This document shows, in pieces, positions 63,869 to 64,000 of a DNA stretch of 64,000 nucleotides. The notes below the pieces were generated by a model that was not told where the DNA came from, made no database searches, and worked only from the letters and a program-made list of their open reading frames with translations. The DNA is taken from the NCBI GenBank assembly GCA_964036195.1, contig OZ038452.1, positions 1,984,001 to 2,048,000 on the forward strand, given 5' to 3'. The position numbers and the translations under genes were made by a program. Numbering within the stretch: the stretch's first letter is position 1; the number at the start of each line of letters is the position of its first letter. This DNA comes from Sphaerolaimus hirsutus (taxonomy: Eukaryota > Nematoda > Chromadorea > Monhysterida > Sphaerolaimidae).

Positions 63869-64000
63869 GTGTGAAGCTAGGTGAAGCGTGTGGATGACAC
63901 TTCACCGAAAATTCCAAGCTTGTAGAAGTGTGTGGAAGCGTGCGTCACGTAAATACATCCACCCCACTTCCCGACGCATCACGCAGTAAGTCAGGAAGTC
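63869..64000. repeat. GTGAAGCG-rich repeat, second copy
   Basis: Nearly identical to about 31608-31740, running off the window edge. Confidence 0.75.

Overview
This is a gene-poor stretch of animal (metazoan, invertebrate-type) nuclear DNA made mostly of transposon remnants nested in one another. The evidence for this is GT-AG introns, small Cys-rich exons that look extracellular (C-type-lectin-like, PAN/apple-like and EGF-like), AATAAA signals, a Ty3/gypsy LTR element, a LINE, and many short cut-and-paste elements with exact target-site duplications (TSDs). I cannot name the species. I see no rRNA, tRNA, CRISPR or bacterial-style operon.

Host coding traces. The best gene is on + at 34656-45316: six exons whose phases chain correctly, ending in a stop and an AATAAA. 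It appears to encode a C-type-lectin-like domain followed by a PAN/apple-like Cys module, and one exon is split by a 469-bp hAT-type MITE. A second + gene fragment (exons 15372-15484, 15586-15703, 17295-17444) is Cys-rich and unrecognised. Single terminal-exon candidates lie at 6161-6339 (+), 7873-7992 (+, with AATAAA) and 8391-8465 (-). Two minus-strand coding scraps (14546-14640 and 26545-26666) abut MITEs.

Retroelements. A Ty3/gypsy element on the minus strand (36107-41598) has 195-bp LTRs and a 4-bp TSD, and sits in an intron of the lectin-like gene. Its gag and pol carry two frame breaks and one in-frame TAG. A decayed LINE reverse transcriptase (minus, 19781-22437) is split by a hAT-type element whose removal restores its frame.

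DNA elements. At least eight terminal-sequence families flanked by 8-bp TSDs (hAT-like) are present. Starts include CAGGGTTGG, TAGTGATG (packed with GGCGCC arrays), CANNGTTGTTAAAA, CAGAGTTG, TAACGATGGC, CAACGATGG, TAGGGTGTC and CAGGCTGTCC. Other groups are TA-flanked elements with CCGTATTTCCTCG-type ends and C/G runs, TA-flanked long foldbacks (15798-17273, 27360-28569), a TTA-flanked palindrome (2834-3253), a near-1-kb palindrome (8883-9835), a mariner-like 3.1-kb element (47885-50999), and small CACACTAGTTT MITEs. A TTGACATTT satellite fills about 10.48-12.29 kb. No intact transposase is visible, so nearly all are non-autonomous.

Region by region: 0-8 kb holds MITEs and two exon candidates; 8-13 kb a palindrome and satellite; 13-19 kb the unrecognised gene with a foldback in its intron; 19-28 kb the LINE, hAT and TA elements; 28-34 kb small MITEs and nested hATs; 34-46 kb the lectin-like gene hosting the LTR element; 46-64 kb almost pure nested DNA transposons.
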